Shown one piece after another: positions 1 to 9,626 of a stretch of 64,000 nucleotides of DNA. A program made the position numbers and the translations under genes. Source of the DNA: Tremella fuciformis. Its lineage: Eukaryota > Basidiomycota > Tremellomycetes > Tremellales > Tremellaceae. The stretch spans positions 8,308,001-8,372,000 of the forward strand of contig CP136490.1 of NCBI GenBank assembly GCA_032768795.1, given 5' to 3'. The notes below the pieces were generated by a model. The model saw only the letters and a program-made list of their open reading frames with translations. It did not search any database and was not told the DNA's origin. The stretch's first letter is position 1; each line of letters opens with the position of its first letter.

Positions 1-830
1 CAATCAGCGTCGGAACGCAAGCCGAGTCAAGCGGATCTGCAACTGACTCGTGACGAAGAGTTTGAACATCCTCCTTCATCTTCTGCTCCAATTGATCCAC
101 CTCTCTCCGTATAGCCCCAGCCATCGCTTTCAGTGCCACACCGTCATTCCGGGCCCGCACTGAGAGCTCTGTACGCAGTTCACTCAAAGCAGCGCGAAAG
201 AGGTAGGCTCCCTGCCCATAAGCTCTGCACCGTCAACGACATTCGAGTTCCACTTACGTTCTCCATGTCCTCTCTACCCAACATAGCTTCTCTCGTCTTC
301 TCGCCTCGACGGATGATAGCCTCTCTGACAGCCTCCATCAAGCCTCGAGCGACGGGCGGCGGGAGTTCGCTCTTCTCCAGATAGGTGACAAAGGCATGTG
401 TGTCGAAGGGGTGTTGATAACGTGGCGGCGGCGTTGGGGCCGATTCAGGAGGAGCTGGCAGAGTAGTCATGACCGTCGACGCTGGTCCTTTCCCCTTGGG
501 ATCGCTTGCATTGTCACCATTGGTCGGACCAGACACGATTGACGCGCTGGATGGAACAGGTGAGGAATGCGGACCCGTTGATGGGGCCGCTGGGGGCGAT
601 GGGAGACGAGATGGGCCGGCCTCGGCATTTTGAGACGCTGAGAGGGACGCAGCCGATACAGGAGGCGAGGGGGAAGACGATGGATCTGATATTGACGGCG
701 AAGGCTCGGGTCGCCGAGAGTCGACAGTGATGTTCCGAAGAAGCCGGGAAGGAAATGTGGCGACGACAGGTCGAGAGCGGGCGGAGCGACGAGCCACGAC
801 ATGACGCAAGGGCGCAGCGAGACCTCTCAT
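1..830 (-). CDS. DUF1640/MCUR1-type mitochondrial coiled-coil protein (3' end beyond window)
   Basis: Family members (yeast Fmp32, animal MCUR1/CCDC90) are mitochondrial inner-membrane coiled-coil proteins linked to respiratory-chain assembly or calcium uniporter regulation. The start at 830 was chosen because it gives an Arg/Ser-rich, acid-free presequence (MRGLAAPLRHVVARR...) expected for mitochondrial import. A Ser/Pro-rich linker follows, then the family signature PFDTHAFVTYLEKSEL with the helix after it. I place an intron at 212-257; joining 830-258 to 211-48 restores the frame and gives ENGAYLFRAALSELR and a charged coiled coil. A further donor (GTCAGT) at about 47 suggests another intron leading out of the window. 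The reading frame also stays open upstream of 830, but that part contains a 114-bp tandem duplication and looks non-coding. Family assignment is fairly sure; function in this organism is inferred. Confidence 0.75.
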
Positions 831-1027
831 CTTGCGAAGGGCACCTGGGATCTTCTGCCAAGGTCGGTAGACGGTGGGTGAAGTGTAGAACAGAGCGAAG
901 GCAACATAACTCGCGCATCGTTGTCCACAGTCGGGCGGCAAATCGCCAAGCGAGAACAGCGAGATTACGTAAGCCCAGGCTATGATGCTACAATTGATGC
1001 TATACGCACAGGCTGTCGAGAGCATTG

Positions 1028-1256
1028 TCAGCGTAGCTCTTACGGGGCGAATTTCTGCGGGTGTCCCTGGAACGAAAACGGTAAATGGGGGAATTAAATA
1101 AGAAAATTCCGGCCATTCTGATTTCATCAGCACAATCCTAATCAGCGTAGCTCTTACGGGGCGAATTTCTGCGGGTGTCCCTGGAACGAAAACGGTAAAT
1201 GGGGGAATTAAATAAGAAAATTCCGGCCATTCTGATTTCATCAGCACAATCCTAAT
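1028..1256. repeat. Perfect tandem duplication, 2 x 114 bp
   Basis: Unit 1028-1141 is repeated directly as 1142-1255 with no mismatch I can see; identity ends at 1257. The unit begins TCAGCGTAGCTCTTACGGGG. 114 is a multiple of three, so the minus-strand reading frame stays open, but it lies upstream of the likely start at 830 and is probably promoter or leader. Confidence 0.95.
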
Positions 1257-1576
1257 ATGCATTGTGTCCTTGCCAAATTGCCTTTCATCAGAGAATAAAG
1301 ATCTATGCATGAGGCTGATGCATGGAATGATCTCTGTAGCAGAACCAATCGCCTACATAGCTACTGCCATACCCTGCCCTATCATTGCACCAAAATGGTT
1401 ACAATAGCGCAAGTCTGACAAGACTGCAATAGGCTTGCCAGGTGGCAGCTGTGACATAGCCCCTGTGACCAGCTTGGCATGCCTATGATCATCTGATCAG
1501 CCTAGCATGCCCAACAAGCACTTGCGCATCTCTTGATGAAGTGCTTTAGCTTGCAACTAATCAATGTTCTACAGTA

Positions 1577-1669
1577 CATCCGGCTTTGCCGGATGCTTGA
1601 CCCGTAAGGGCTGCGATGGCTGCGCCGCTAGGCGCAAGGGGGGGTCTTGGGGGGGTGTCCCACCCCCCC
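1577..1669. repeat. Cluster of three GC-rich hairpins
   Basis: Three consecutive inverted repeats: 1577-1595 (8-bp stem CATCCGGC, TTT loop), 1621-1636 (6-bp stem TGCGCC, 4-nt loop) and 1649-1669 (9-bp stem of seven Gs plus TG, 3-nt loop, matching run of Cs). They sit as a GC island in AT-richer, CpG-poor DNA. The organisation recalls palindromic GC clusters of organelle genomes or a mobile-element end; origin not determined. Confidence 0.7.
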
Positions 1670-1847
1670 ATGTCTAACGGAACCAAAGAACAAGGAATTG
1701 CATTAGGTTTTCCAAATTGCCTGAGAACCAATAACTTGAATACCTGATTAGAAATTCAGAGCTAAAAAAGAATTGAAATAACGAGCTACGCCCTATCGCG
1801 CACTTTCCTGCACGATCTACCTAGTCTCGTTTGAAGTTTATCTGACC

Positions 1848-3166
1848 ATGGCGGTCGCCGTCGACGTCGCTGCGTCAGAGAAAGCAAGGCAAGAGGTAAG
1901 TCTTGCAAGCAGGCGAAACCTGGGTGTGTAAAGTTGCTGATCATCCGGGCAACGCAGCGTTCAAGAAAGGGAAATGGACCGAGGCCATCGGTACGCCATG
2001 TCTGAAGCTCTCTTAGGGGTTCTGACATCAGGTCACTATACGAATGCCACGATACATAATCCGAACGACCCCCTGGGATACGCGAATCGCGCTCAGGCCT
2101 ATCTGAAGCTGGAGAAGTGGGTCTGCCAGCTGTGCAACTGCGTACGAGGAGGGCTAATAAGATGCAGATGGGCAGATGCAGACAGAGATTGTACGACTGC
2201 GTTGTCGCTCCCGTCTGGGAAGGGCAATGTCAAGGCCCTCTACCGCCGGGCATTGGCCAGGAAGGAGCTGGACGATGTGTCTGGTGCAAAATCAGGTGAG
2301 CAAGCGGTTCTCGCTGATAGCCTCCAAGAGCTGATCACAGACCTCGAGGAAGTCTTGCGCCTCGAACCAGGGAACGGCGTGGCCAAATCGGAATTGGCCG
2401 ATGTCTCCAGCTTGATCAGGAGGGAGGAGGAGCAACGCGCTGCCAAGGTGATCCATATTTGCACCAGCACTTCTATCGATGCTCATATGACCAGGGCAAA
2501 AGTCGACTGCCGCCCTCTCCTCCGCGACCTGCGGCCGCCCTGGGAAACGCAGCACCGCCTGACGACACAGTCCAGCCCTCATCGCCTTCTTCACACCAGA
2601 TCGCACCAGCTTCGTCAACTCCTGAATCCGCTTCGCAATCTCCAGCGCCCGAATCTACGACTCAAGCAACTCCAAACCCGGCAACCTCTTTCGCCGATCT
2701 CCGTCGTTCTCGCGAGAGCAGGAGCAAGAAGAGCTTTGCAGTCTCTCCCGTATCAAAGTCTGCACCCAATTCAACTGAGCTGGAGGCACCAAAGCCCATT
2801 GTGGACCCGCCAAAGGTACCGAAAGGCGCTCTGCCTCGACCCGACATATCGGTACCAGGAGCCGGTTTGCAGCTCCTGCGGTCTTTAACCCCATCGGCGT
2901 CAGATACATGGACGAAGCTCTCCGTCTACCCGCCAGATCAAGTCGGCAAGTTGTTAGACGGGCTCTTGGAGCCGGATTCTCTGGGGCGCTTGTGTTTGGC
3001 GCTGCACTTTGGCGCGGCGGAAGGGCATACAGAGGCGGTACGACAGATCTTAGGAGGGTTGAAGCGGACCTCGAGGTGGGGCATGAACGTAGCCATGCTG
3101 GACGCGAAGGAGAGGGAGGCGGGGCAAGCTGCCTGGTCTGCTTCGGGAGGGGAAGGGAGACTATGA
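1848..3166 (+). CDS. RPAP3: RPAP3-like TPR co-chaperone
   Basis: RPAP3 is the Hsp90-binding subunit of the R2TP complex, which helps assemble RNA polymerases, snoRNPs and PIKK kinases. Visible parts: TPR repeats (GNAAFKKGKWTEAI, then PLGYANRAQAYLKLEKWADA and NVKALYRRALARKELDDV), a Pro/Ser/Gln-rich linker, and a C-terminal RPAP3_C (Monad-binding) domain from about residue 240 (QLLRSLTPSASDTWTKLSVY ... RWGMNVAMLDAKER). Exons: 1848-1895, 1948-1990, 2032-2116, 2168-2295, 2341-2447, 2495-3166, giving 360 residues. The first intron keeps frame and the GNAAF motif only if its acceptor is CG instead of AG; see findings. Unlike yeast Tah1 it has the C-terminal domain, so it matches the long metazoan-type form. 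Confidence 0.85.
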
Positions 3167-3523
3167 TCACGAGCACGAGATCGCTTTTGCCCGTCTACTA
3201 GCATACGATTCATGCATGACAGATGGTCGCGCATTGTGCCGCCACACAACAATGCGCCACCTGGAAAGACAAAAAGAGGACACACCTGCGGTCTTCTCGA
3301 TTCCACTTGCTTGTTGTTCGCCTCGTTATGACATGAGTACCGCCAGGCTGCTCGACTCGTCTCGTCATGCGAGGCCACTGCATGGTGACCTAGCGGCCAG
3401 CGGTCCTTTCTGACATCCGCACCGCCGGACCAGATGCAGGGCCCGAGCTTCCCCCTGCCGAGGTCGAGCACCCCAGTTCCCCTGATCCCACCTCATCTCT
3501 TGGTGACTTTGCTTCCAAACACC
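3167..3523. other. Intergenic spacer, nothing recognised
   Basis: Short tandem-orientation spacer between the RPAP3-like gene and the next plus-strand gene. It presumably holds a terminator and the next promoter; no specific site identified. Confidence 0.5.
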
Positions 3524-6500
3524 ATGCAACGCCTGCCGCAAGCTAGTAGACGATCTTGCTTGCCGAAGGTCGACAACGCTATGCTCGTTGTTGTCACTGA
3601 CAAAACTACAGCTGACCTGACGCACAGGCTCATTGTCCGCCGAGCTGCACGGGCTCTTTGTCAGCTGAAACGACACATCACCCAACTAGACCTCCCCAAT
3701 TGTTCTCGTGGTCATGCCCGAGAGCGAGCTCGGATCAGCTGGACACGGTGTCGATCACTTGCAAACCCTCTCTCAGACCTCAGCTCGCCCATTCGTCCTC
3801 GACCCATCCTGATCCAACGATCCACACCGCTCCTCTGAGAGTTTCTCTCTCTTCCAGTCCCACCTCTTCCCTTGCGACTGGACCAGTGGACTCGTGGCCA
3901 GTGGCTACACTGGCTCCTGGTGAGCCAAGCCGACCCCCTCGCTCGCCTCTCCGACCGCAGCCTCCTTCGCTTTCAAGTTCGGTCGGTGCAAGCGTCAAAC
4001 GGAGGCGGACCATCTCAAGCAGCGACGGGCGCACGAGGACTCGAATAGACTCTCGACTGAGTTCGGGGAGCCTGGCGCACCTCAGGAGCGTATTGAACGC
4101 GTTCCGAACGAGCCTTCGCGGAGCCACCGCCCATTTGGACTCCGGTAGGAACTCGAAAGAAGAACACAGAAGGGAAGGTCGGGAGACACCTGTGCGGCAG
4201 ATCCGCTTGGGAAAGCTGCCAACATCTTCACCCGTCAAGGACATGTCTATCGCAGACCAGCGCTCGGCCAGGCGCCTGCTCGACTCCCTGTTGGACGACT
4301 TGCGGGATCGCAAAGAGTATGTCCCGCCCAGTCCGCCAAAACGGGCTATCCACCCGCCGTGGCACCATGCACGGTCGCACAGTCTGCCAGGGTCGGTCTG
4401 GCCTTCGACAGCTGCTCTGGATCACGGCACAACCGACCGAAGGCGGACAATGAGCTACACAACCGATGGAGTGTTCGGGCCGACACCAGGAGCTCTCGTG
4501 TTGGGGCGAAGCGAAAGCGAAGCTGCCATCACGGACATTGCGCAAGAGCCGCAAGTCACGGGCAGTGCGCCTGACGAGGTTGAAGACGATGAAGCCCTCT
4601 CAGTGCTCGGTCTACGTCAGGCCCTGCGCGCTGAAGCGTCCCCTCCGCCTCCCGCCAGACCCAATGTTGGCCCTTCGACCTCCTCCGATGGTGAGCCTAT
4701 CACAGTCATGAAGAGCTCGCACGAGCCGAAACCTCGCCTTTCGCTTGTGCCACCACCGCCGCCCAGTCCACCTGCTGCACCACCCGATCCGCCATCTTCC
4801 ATCTTGCTCCCTCCAACCCCTGATCGACCTCCACAATTGGGCACCTCGTCGCGACAGACACGCCCGAGACCGGCGCCAATACAGCGACCAGCACCCTTGC
4901 CTGTCATTCAGGTCACTCCCATACGCCCGACGGCGATGCATCCATTTGCGGCCGTGGTAGCGATGATGGAGCAGGGTGACTCGCCGACCCGCCGACGGGC
5001 CTCCGCGGGAAAACTATCAACGAGAGCGTCGCAAGGGAGTCTCAGGAGCGAAAGTAGTCAGAAGCTGACCAAGGCTCCGCCTAGTCCAAAACTGACGGCA
5101 TTGGACAAGGGGAAAGGCAAGGAGAGGCCACCCGAAATCGACGTGGAGCCTGTTCCTGAAATCACTGACACCGAACTGAAGCCGAGTATAGGACGGAAAC
5201 AGACTCCTAGAAGGGGTCTCATTGGGCCTGGTGCCGCCATCAGTGGGCCTGAGCCCTCAGATACCTTATCAATCTGCTGACACAGCAGAGAAAGTCACCT
5301 CGAAGCCATCATTACCGAAGATATTCACTTCCCGTGCGTCAACTTCGGCCCCGAGGAATGGACTACCAACACCCCCGTTGACCGGCGGGGCCACACCTGT
5401 GACCGCCACATCCTCGACGTTTCTGCGTCCAGCACCAGCTACGCCTTTGCCGTCAAGAATGCCCAGCCAGCGGTACGCCCTGCCGATGGTGGACATCACC
5501 CCGACGTCGTCTCGTGGACCTTCACCAGGCCCTATATATGCACCGAGAGCTGGTGTGCGGTATCGCAGTGGTCTACAGGCGGAAGATATGGTCGAGATTC
5601 CCCGCTTCAAGCTGCGGGAGCTGAACCTCGGCATCGTGAGCAGGCGAGGCTCGGGAATGAAGCTCGCCTGGTTTGGCTTGTGGGCATTTTGCACCTTCAA
5701 TGCCCTTCTTGGCGTGGTAAGTCACGGGCATACACGCAAGACCCTTCTCATTCACAGTTCTTCGACGTCAACGTGATCTATATGCTAGTACAGTGAGTCC
5801 TGGTATGCACAAGAAACGAAGACGGAGAGCTCAATATAGATGCGCAATCCACCCGTCCCTGGACACAAATTCGTCGAAGAGCTGGGGATTCGCTGTAGGC
5901 GCTTATGCGATATGCTGGGCAATTTCGCTTGCTGTTTGGTCAGGCTGGGAGCTTGGCTTCGAATTTTACAGGCGATGGCGCCGGAGTTAGTATCTTGAGA
6001 CGCTTGCCGTTACCAAAGACTGACATGCAGGCCGCCCAGCCATTGAGCCGATCTACTTTTCCCTGCCGGCGTCCTTGTATCTGTCGCTCTGGTCTTTCCC
6101 GCACTTTTCATTTCTCGCGCATATCCGCGCTTCGCCGATCGGCACCGCCTACGTGCGCGACGTTTTTCCAGAGACGTGCTACGCGTTGGTACAGCTTGGT
6201 CCTTCGTTATTGCCACTGCTCCCACGAGCAGCTCTGGGCGTGGTACTGCTCATCGCGTTCTACCTTCCGGAAGCCGACGTAGCCTCGACTGTGGGCAAGG
6301 CGGACTTGACAACATACCGAGATGGAAACTTCTTCGACAGCAACACTGGTCAATTGACGCACTATGCCCGTGGCGTCCTGCTGACCTTCGACGCATGGGT
6401 GGCATTTCGTCTGCTCATTGTCATCATATCCGCCTTTGGCCTGTGGGCATCGGCATCGCGTCCTCTCGGCGGCCGATTTCGCAGACCATCGCTGTTTGCC

Positions 6501-7778
6501 GGTCCACCAACTACGCCTCGGAAGAACAAGCGAAAGCCCAAATCTAGCTTACCACCACCTCGAGACCCGACCACCACGCACTCGCCCTCGAAAGGCTGGT
6601 TTGACGCCGAGACCGAGGTGGCGTACGCATGGAAAGACCGGACGCGCAATAGAATCCAAGACGCTTTCGAGCTGTGTCTGATCCGGCCCGGCGCGGGACT
6701 AGGCGGTCTCGGCGCACGGTCCGGCTCGGCGCTGGCCATCGCTGGCGATTATGCGTGGCGCGCAAGGCGCTCTCCGACCCCTGGGCCGTCTGGCACTTCG
6801 TTCCCGCTGCACGCGTCTGCGGCTGGAGGCGCTGGACCTTCGAGGCTCGGTGTGGCGGGTACGCCACAGAGGCGCGGTACAGACGGGCTGGAGGAGATGA
6901 TTGCTGCCGAGGCGGGCATGGGCGTGGCGCGAAGTGGCCAATCGCAGCAAGTTCACCTTTCGCCACCTCGAAATATGACCTCGACACCTGAGCCTCCCAG
7001 GCCGGAGAGCACGCTCATCCCTCCGTCTGTCAAGGCGGACACGCCCATCTCGGCCCAGCGACAGAAAAGCCAGGTCGGTCTGGGCACACCGGTCACCGGT
7101 GCGGCAGCCCCGTCCACTGCGAACAGCTCGTCGGTCGATCTGTTCTACACACCCGCGGCTACGCCAAGAGCAGAGAGCAAGTTGTCGCTCTTACCCTCTG
7201 CCACGCCATCACCTGGCCGCACGGCCAATGGGATAGTGGCGCAAGATGAGGGCGCTCGCACACTCGCCCCGCCCTCGGCATTCCGCCAGCCTCACGCTGC
7301 AGCGCACGAGCGGCAAGGGGAGGACGACAAAGATAGCGGAGAAGGAGGGAGCGAAGAGAGCGCGACGGACGACTCGGCAGCGCTCCTCTCGCGCGACTCG
7401 TCTCCATGCCTACAGGGGTATGGGAACAGGCGCCGATCGTCCTCGGCCGTATCGCGCACTTCGTCGGACGGCACGTCCAGCCATAGCCACGGTCATGGCC
7501 ACTCTCCACTCGCGCTGCGAAAACGCAGCTCGACGCTGAGCGTCGGCCTGAGCCGCGCGAGAAGCACGAGCATCACGCTCTTGCGGGACGCGGCGGCGGC
7601 TGCTTCTGCGGGCGGGGCGGGCCTTGTGCGCCGCACGCGCAGCTCGACTGTGATGAGTGGCGAGGGGGGCGGCGGTTATACGCGCGTTGCGCAGGGCGAG
7701 GATGGGGAGGATGGCGAGATGGGAGAGCTGGGTGCAGGCCAGGGTGAGTGTTTTGTGCCCATGTACATGGAGGGCTGA
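3524..7778 (+). CDS. Large unknown multi-pass membrane protein
   Basis: I do not recognise this family. Proposed exons 3524-3568, 3628-5242 (an alternative donor at 5231 keeps the same phase), 5286-5716, 5758-5792, 5840-5985 and 6031-7778 give 1339 residues. The N-terminal half (about 700 residues) is low-complexity, rich in Ser, Pro and Arg. About five membrane segments follow, starting near KLAWFGLWAFCTFNALLGV, with a conserved-looking stretch RPAIEPIYFSLPASLYLSLW and another segment around FRLLIVIISAFGLWAS. The cytosol-like C-terminal tail of about 450 residues is again Ser/Pro-rich with acidic patches. The start is the least sure part: no in-frame ATG lies in exon 2 until 4243, so the 15-residue first exon is inferred. 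It may be a scaffold-like membrane protein of this lineage; function unknown. Confidence 0.7.
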
Positions 7779-8023
7779 GGGCAGACCACACGATCCCTAA
7801 GCGGAGGAGTCATCTGGGTCTCGGCGCCCCTGGCGGGCTGAGCAGCCCGGACCCGGGCCACAGAGTAATCACGACTTGAACGACTATCAGATGACCGAAT
7901 GAACGAAAGGATGAATGATGTTAATGACCTCCCCATGCCAAGGCGACGACGTGAGATGCTAGCATACATAACATACACACATACATTCAAGTTATGCAAT
8001 GACCTAATGATTCGACGAGCATC

Positions 8024-9626
8024 CTACGCCTCGTCCTCCTCGACGATACTCAGCCTACGGCCGTCCTTCCTTTCCAGCTCGACCAGCTTGCTCTGCAAGA
8101 ACGTCGAGACGGTCGGACTCTGGCCCAGCATCCACGGCGTCTGCTGCACGATCCCACCCTTCTTTCCCCCAGGAGTGGAGATAGCCCGTGTGCGCCGATG
8201 GCCTTTCGCCTTGCCGAGGGAAGAAGAGATGGCGATAGGAGACGAAGCCGACGGTCGGCGCCCGCGCACGTCTCCACCCGCCCGTGAGGGACTGGACCCA
8301 AAGAGGCTTTTGGCCGAGGCGCCCGACGACCTGCGCCGGGATTTTGACGGCGAGGCGGATTCGGGACCGAGGTCCAGTGCGCCGAGCATCTCGAGCGACG
8401 TGCGCCGCGTGCCGGCGATGGCGATTGCAGGTACGGGGATGGAGATGGGGGCCGACTCGTCGGTCGACGCAGTGGTCGACGACGAGTTGTAAGATATGAG
8501 TGAAGGCCGATGGGGAAAGTTGGAGAAGGACGGGGAGATGAGCGGCTCGTGCCATGCCGAGTCGGCGTCTGAAATGGCTGATATCGCGCGTGAGAGGAAA
8601 GGCCGGCTTGGCGTCAGGTGCGAGCGGGAGAGGGAAGAGGAGGACGGGGCGAACGGGTCCATGTTGAATTCGATAGCGGGGTGGGGGTTTGTTGTGGACG
8701 GAGGGAGCGGGATAGGCTTGGTCTTGGGCTTGCATATCATCTCCACAGCTGAATCCGGCTCGCTCTCCTCCAGTATGAGCGGGCTGGCGGAGCTGGACCC
8801 GGCGCGGCTCACGGATGCGGAGCCGGAGGCCGAGCCAAAGTTCGTAGATGCCGACAGACGCGGGGTGAGGAGGTCGAGGGAAGTGACGGACGACGAGGTG
8901 GACCACCCGCGCAGAGGGGCGGGGCTGAAGTCGTCCCCGCCATGAGGGGCCGCGGACTCTATGGCGCGGATCGTCTCGAGGGCAGCTTGGTCCGTCGCCA
9001 TCCACGCCGGGCGCTCGCACCAGTCTTGCTCGGCGGGAGAGCTGAAGGTCGAATGAGAGGAGTCGTATTGCACTGAAGGTCAGCTCGGAATCGCTTAACA
9101 CCAGCTGTGCCCACCCTGCAAGTCGGCCTGCTTCCGCGCTTTGGGCCTCGAGCGAGCGTAGGACTTTTGGCATGCCGAGGCTGAGACGAGGTTGGATCGC
9201 AGCTGGGTCGGTCCGACCGTTGCGACCAAAGGCTTGATCCGCCTTTCTCTTCGGGCTTGACGGGCCTCGTCTGCCGCTTCGGTGGAGGTGCAAGACTCGG
9301 CTCCGTCCGAGGGGATGGCGAGTGGGGAAGGAATGGTGGAAGTGACTGTCTGTCAGCATCGTCTGCGACACCGAGGTCTGGCTGGACGCACTGCTGATAG
9401 CCGGGCTGGGCGAGGGAGACGACGCCGGCGAGCGCTTGAGGCCAAAGACATTGCGCACGCTGCGAACACGGATGAGGTGGCCGTGCTCGGGCTCAGGCGC
9501 CGCGGAGCCTTCAGAAGAAGTGATGAGGGCCGGAGCAGTCTGGGGTCGGCGGCGGCGCCGACCACCGCCTTCTTTGGTCACGAGACTCGGGCCGGACGAG
9601 GCGAGGCCGAAAGCGCGTGGGTTCAT
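8024..9626 (-). CDS. Ser/Pro-rich unknown protein
   Basis: Proposed exons 9626-9392, 9345-9115 and 9072-8024 sum to 504 residues. Neither intron is obvious from long reading frames; they are supported because the middle exon then encodes a charged helix (DEARQARRERRIKPLVATVG) and runs into KARKQADLQ-VQYDSS without break. The protein is mostly low-complexity Ser/Pro/Ala. It ends with a more ordered segment: STFLQSKLVELERKDGRRLS, then IVEEDEA. No enzymatic domain or membrane segment is seen. It converges with the preceding membrane-protein gene, 245 bp end to end. Such a protein could be a phosphoregulated adaptor, but that is only a guess. Confidence 0.65.

Larger units (their letters stand above)
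831..1847. other. Divergent intergenic region, no gene seen
   Basis: Shared upstream region of two divergent genes. It contains the 114-bp tandem duplication at 1028-1256 and three adjacent hairpins at 1577-1669, annotated separately. The part from about 1257 to 1560 is poor in CpG compared with the rest of the window. No convincing coding sequence on either strand. Confidence 0.6.

Noticed and set aside
180..1310. Extended minus-strand frame running through the 114-bp tandem repeat
   Set aside because: The mitochondrial presequence starts cleanly at 830; the upstream part includes duplicated DNA with no coding character, so it is treated as 5' flank.
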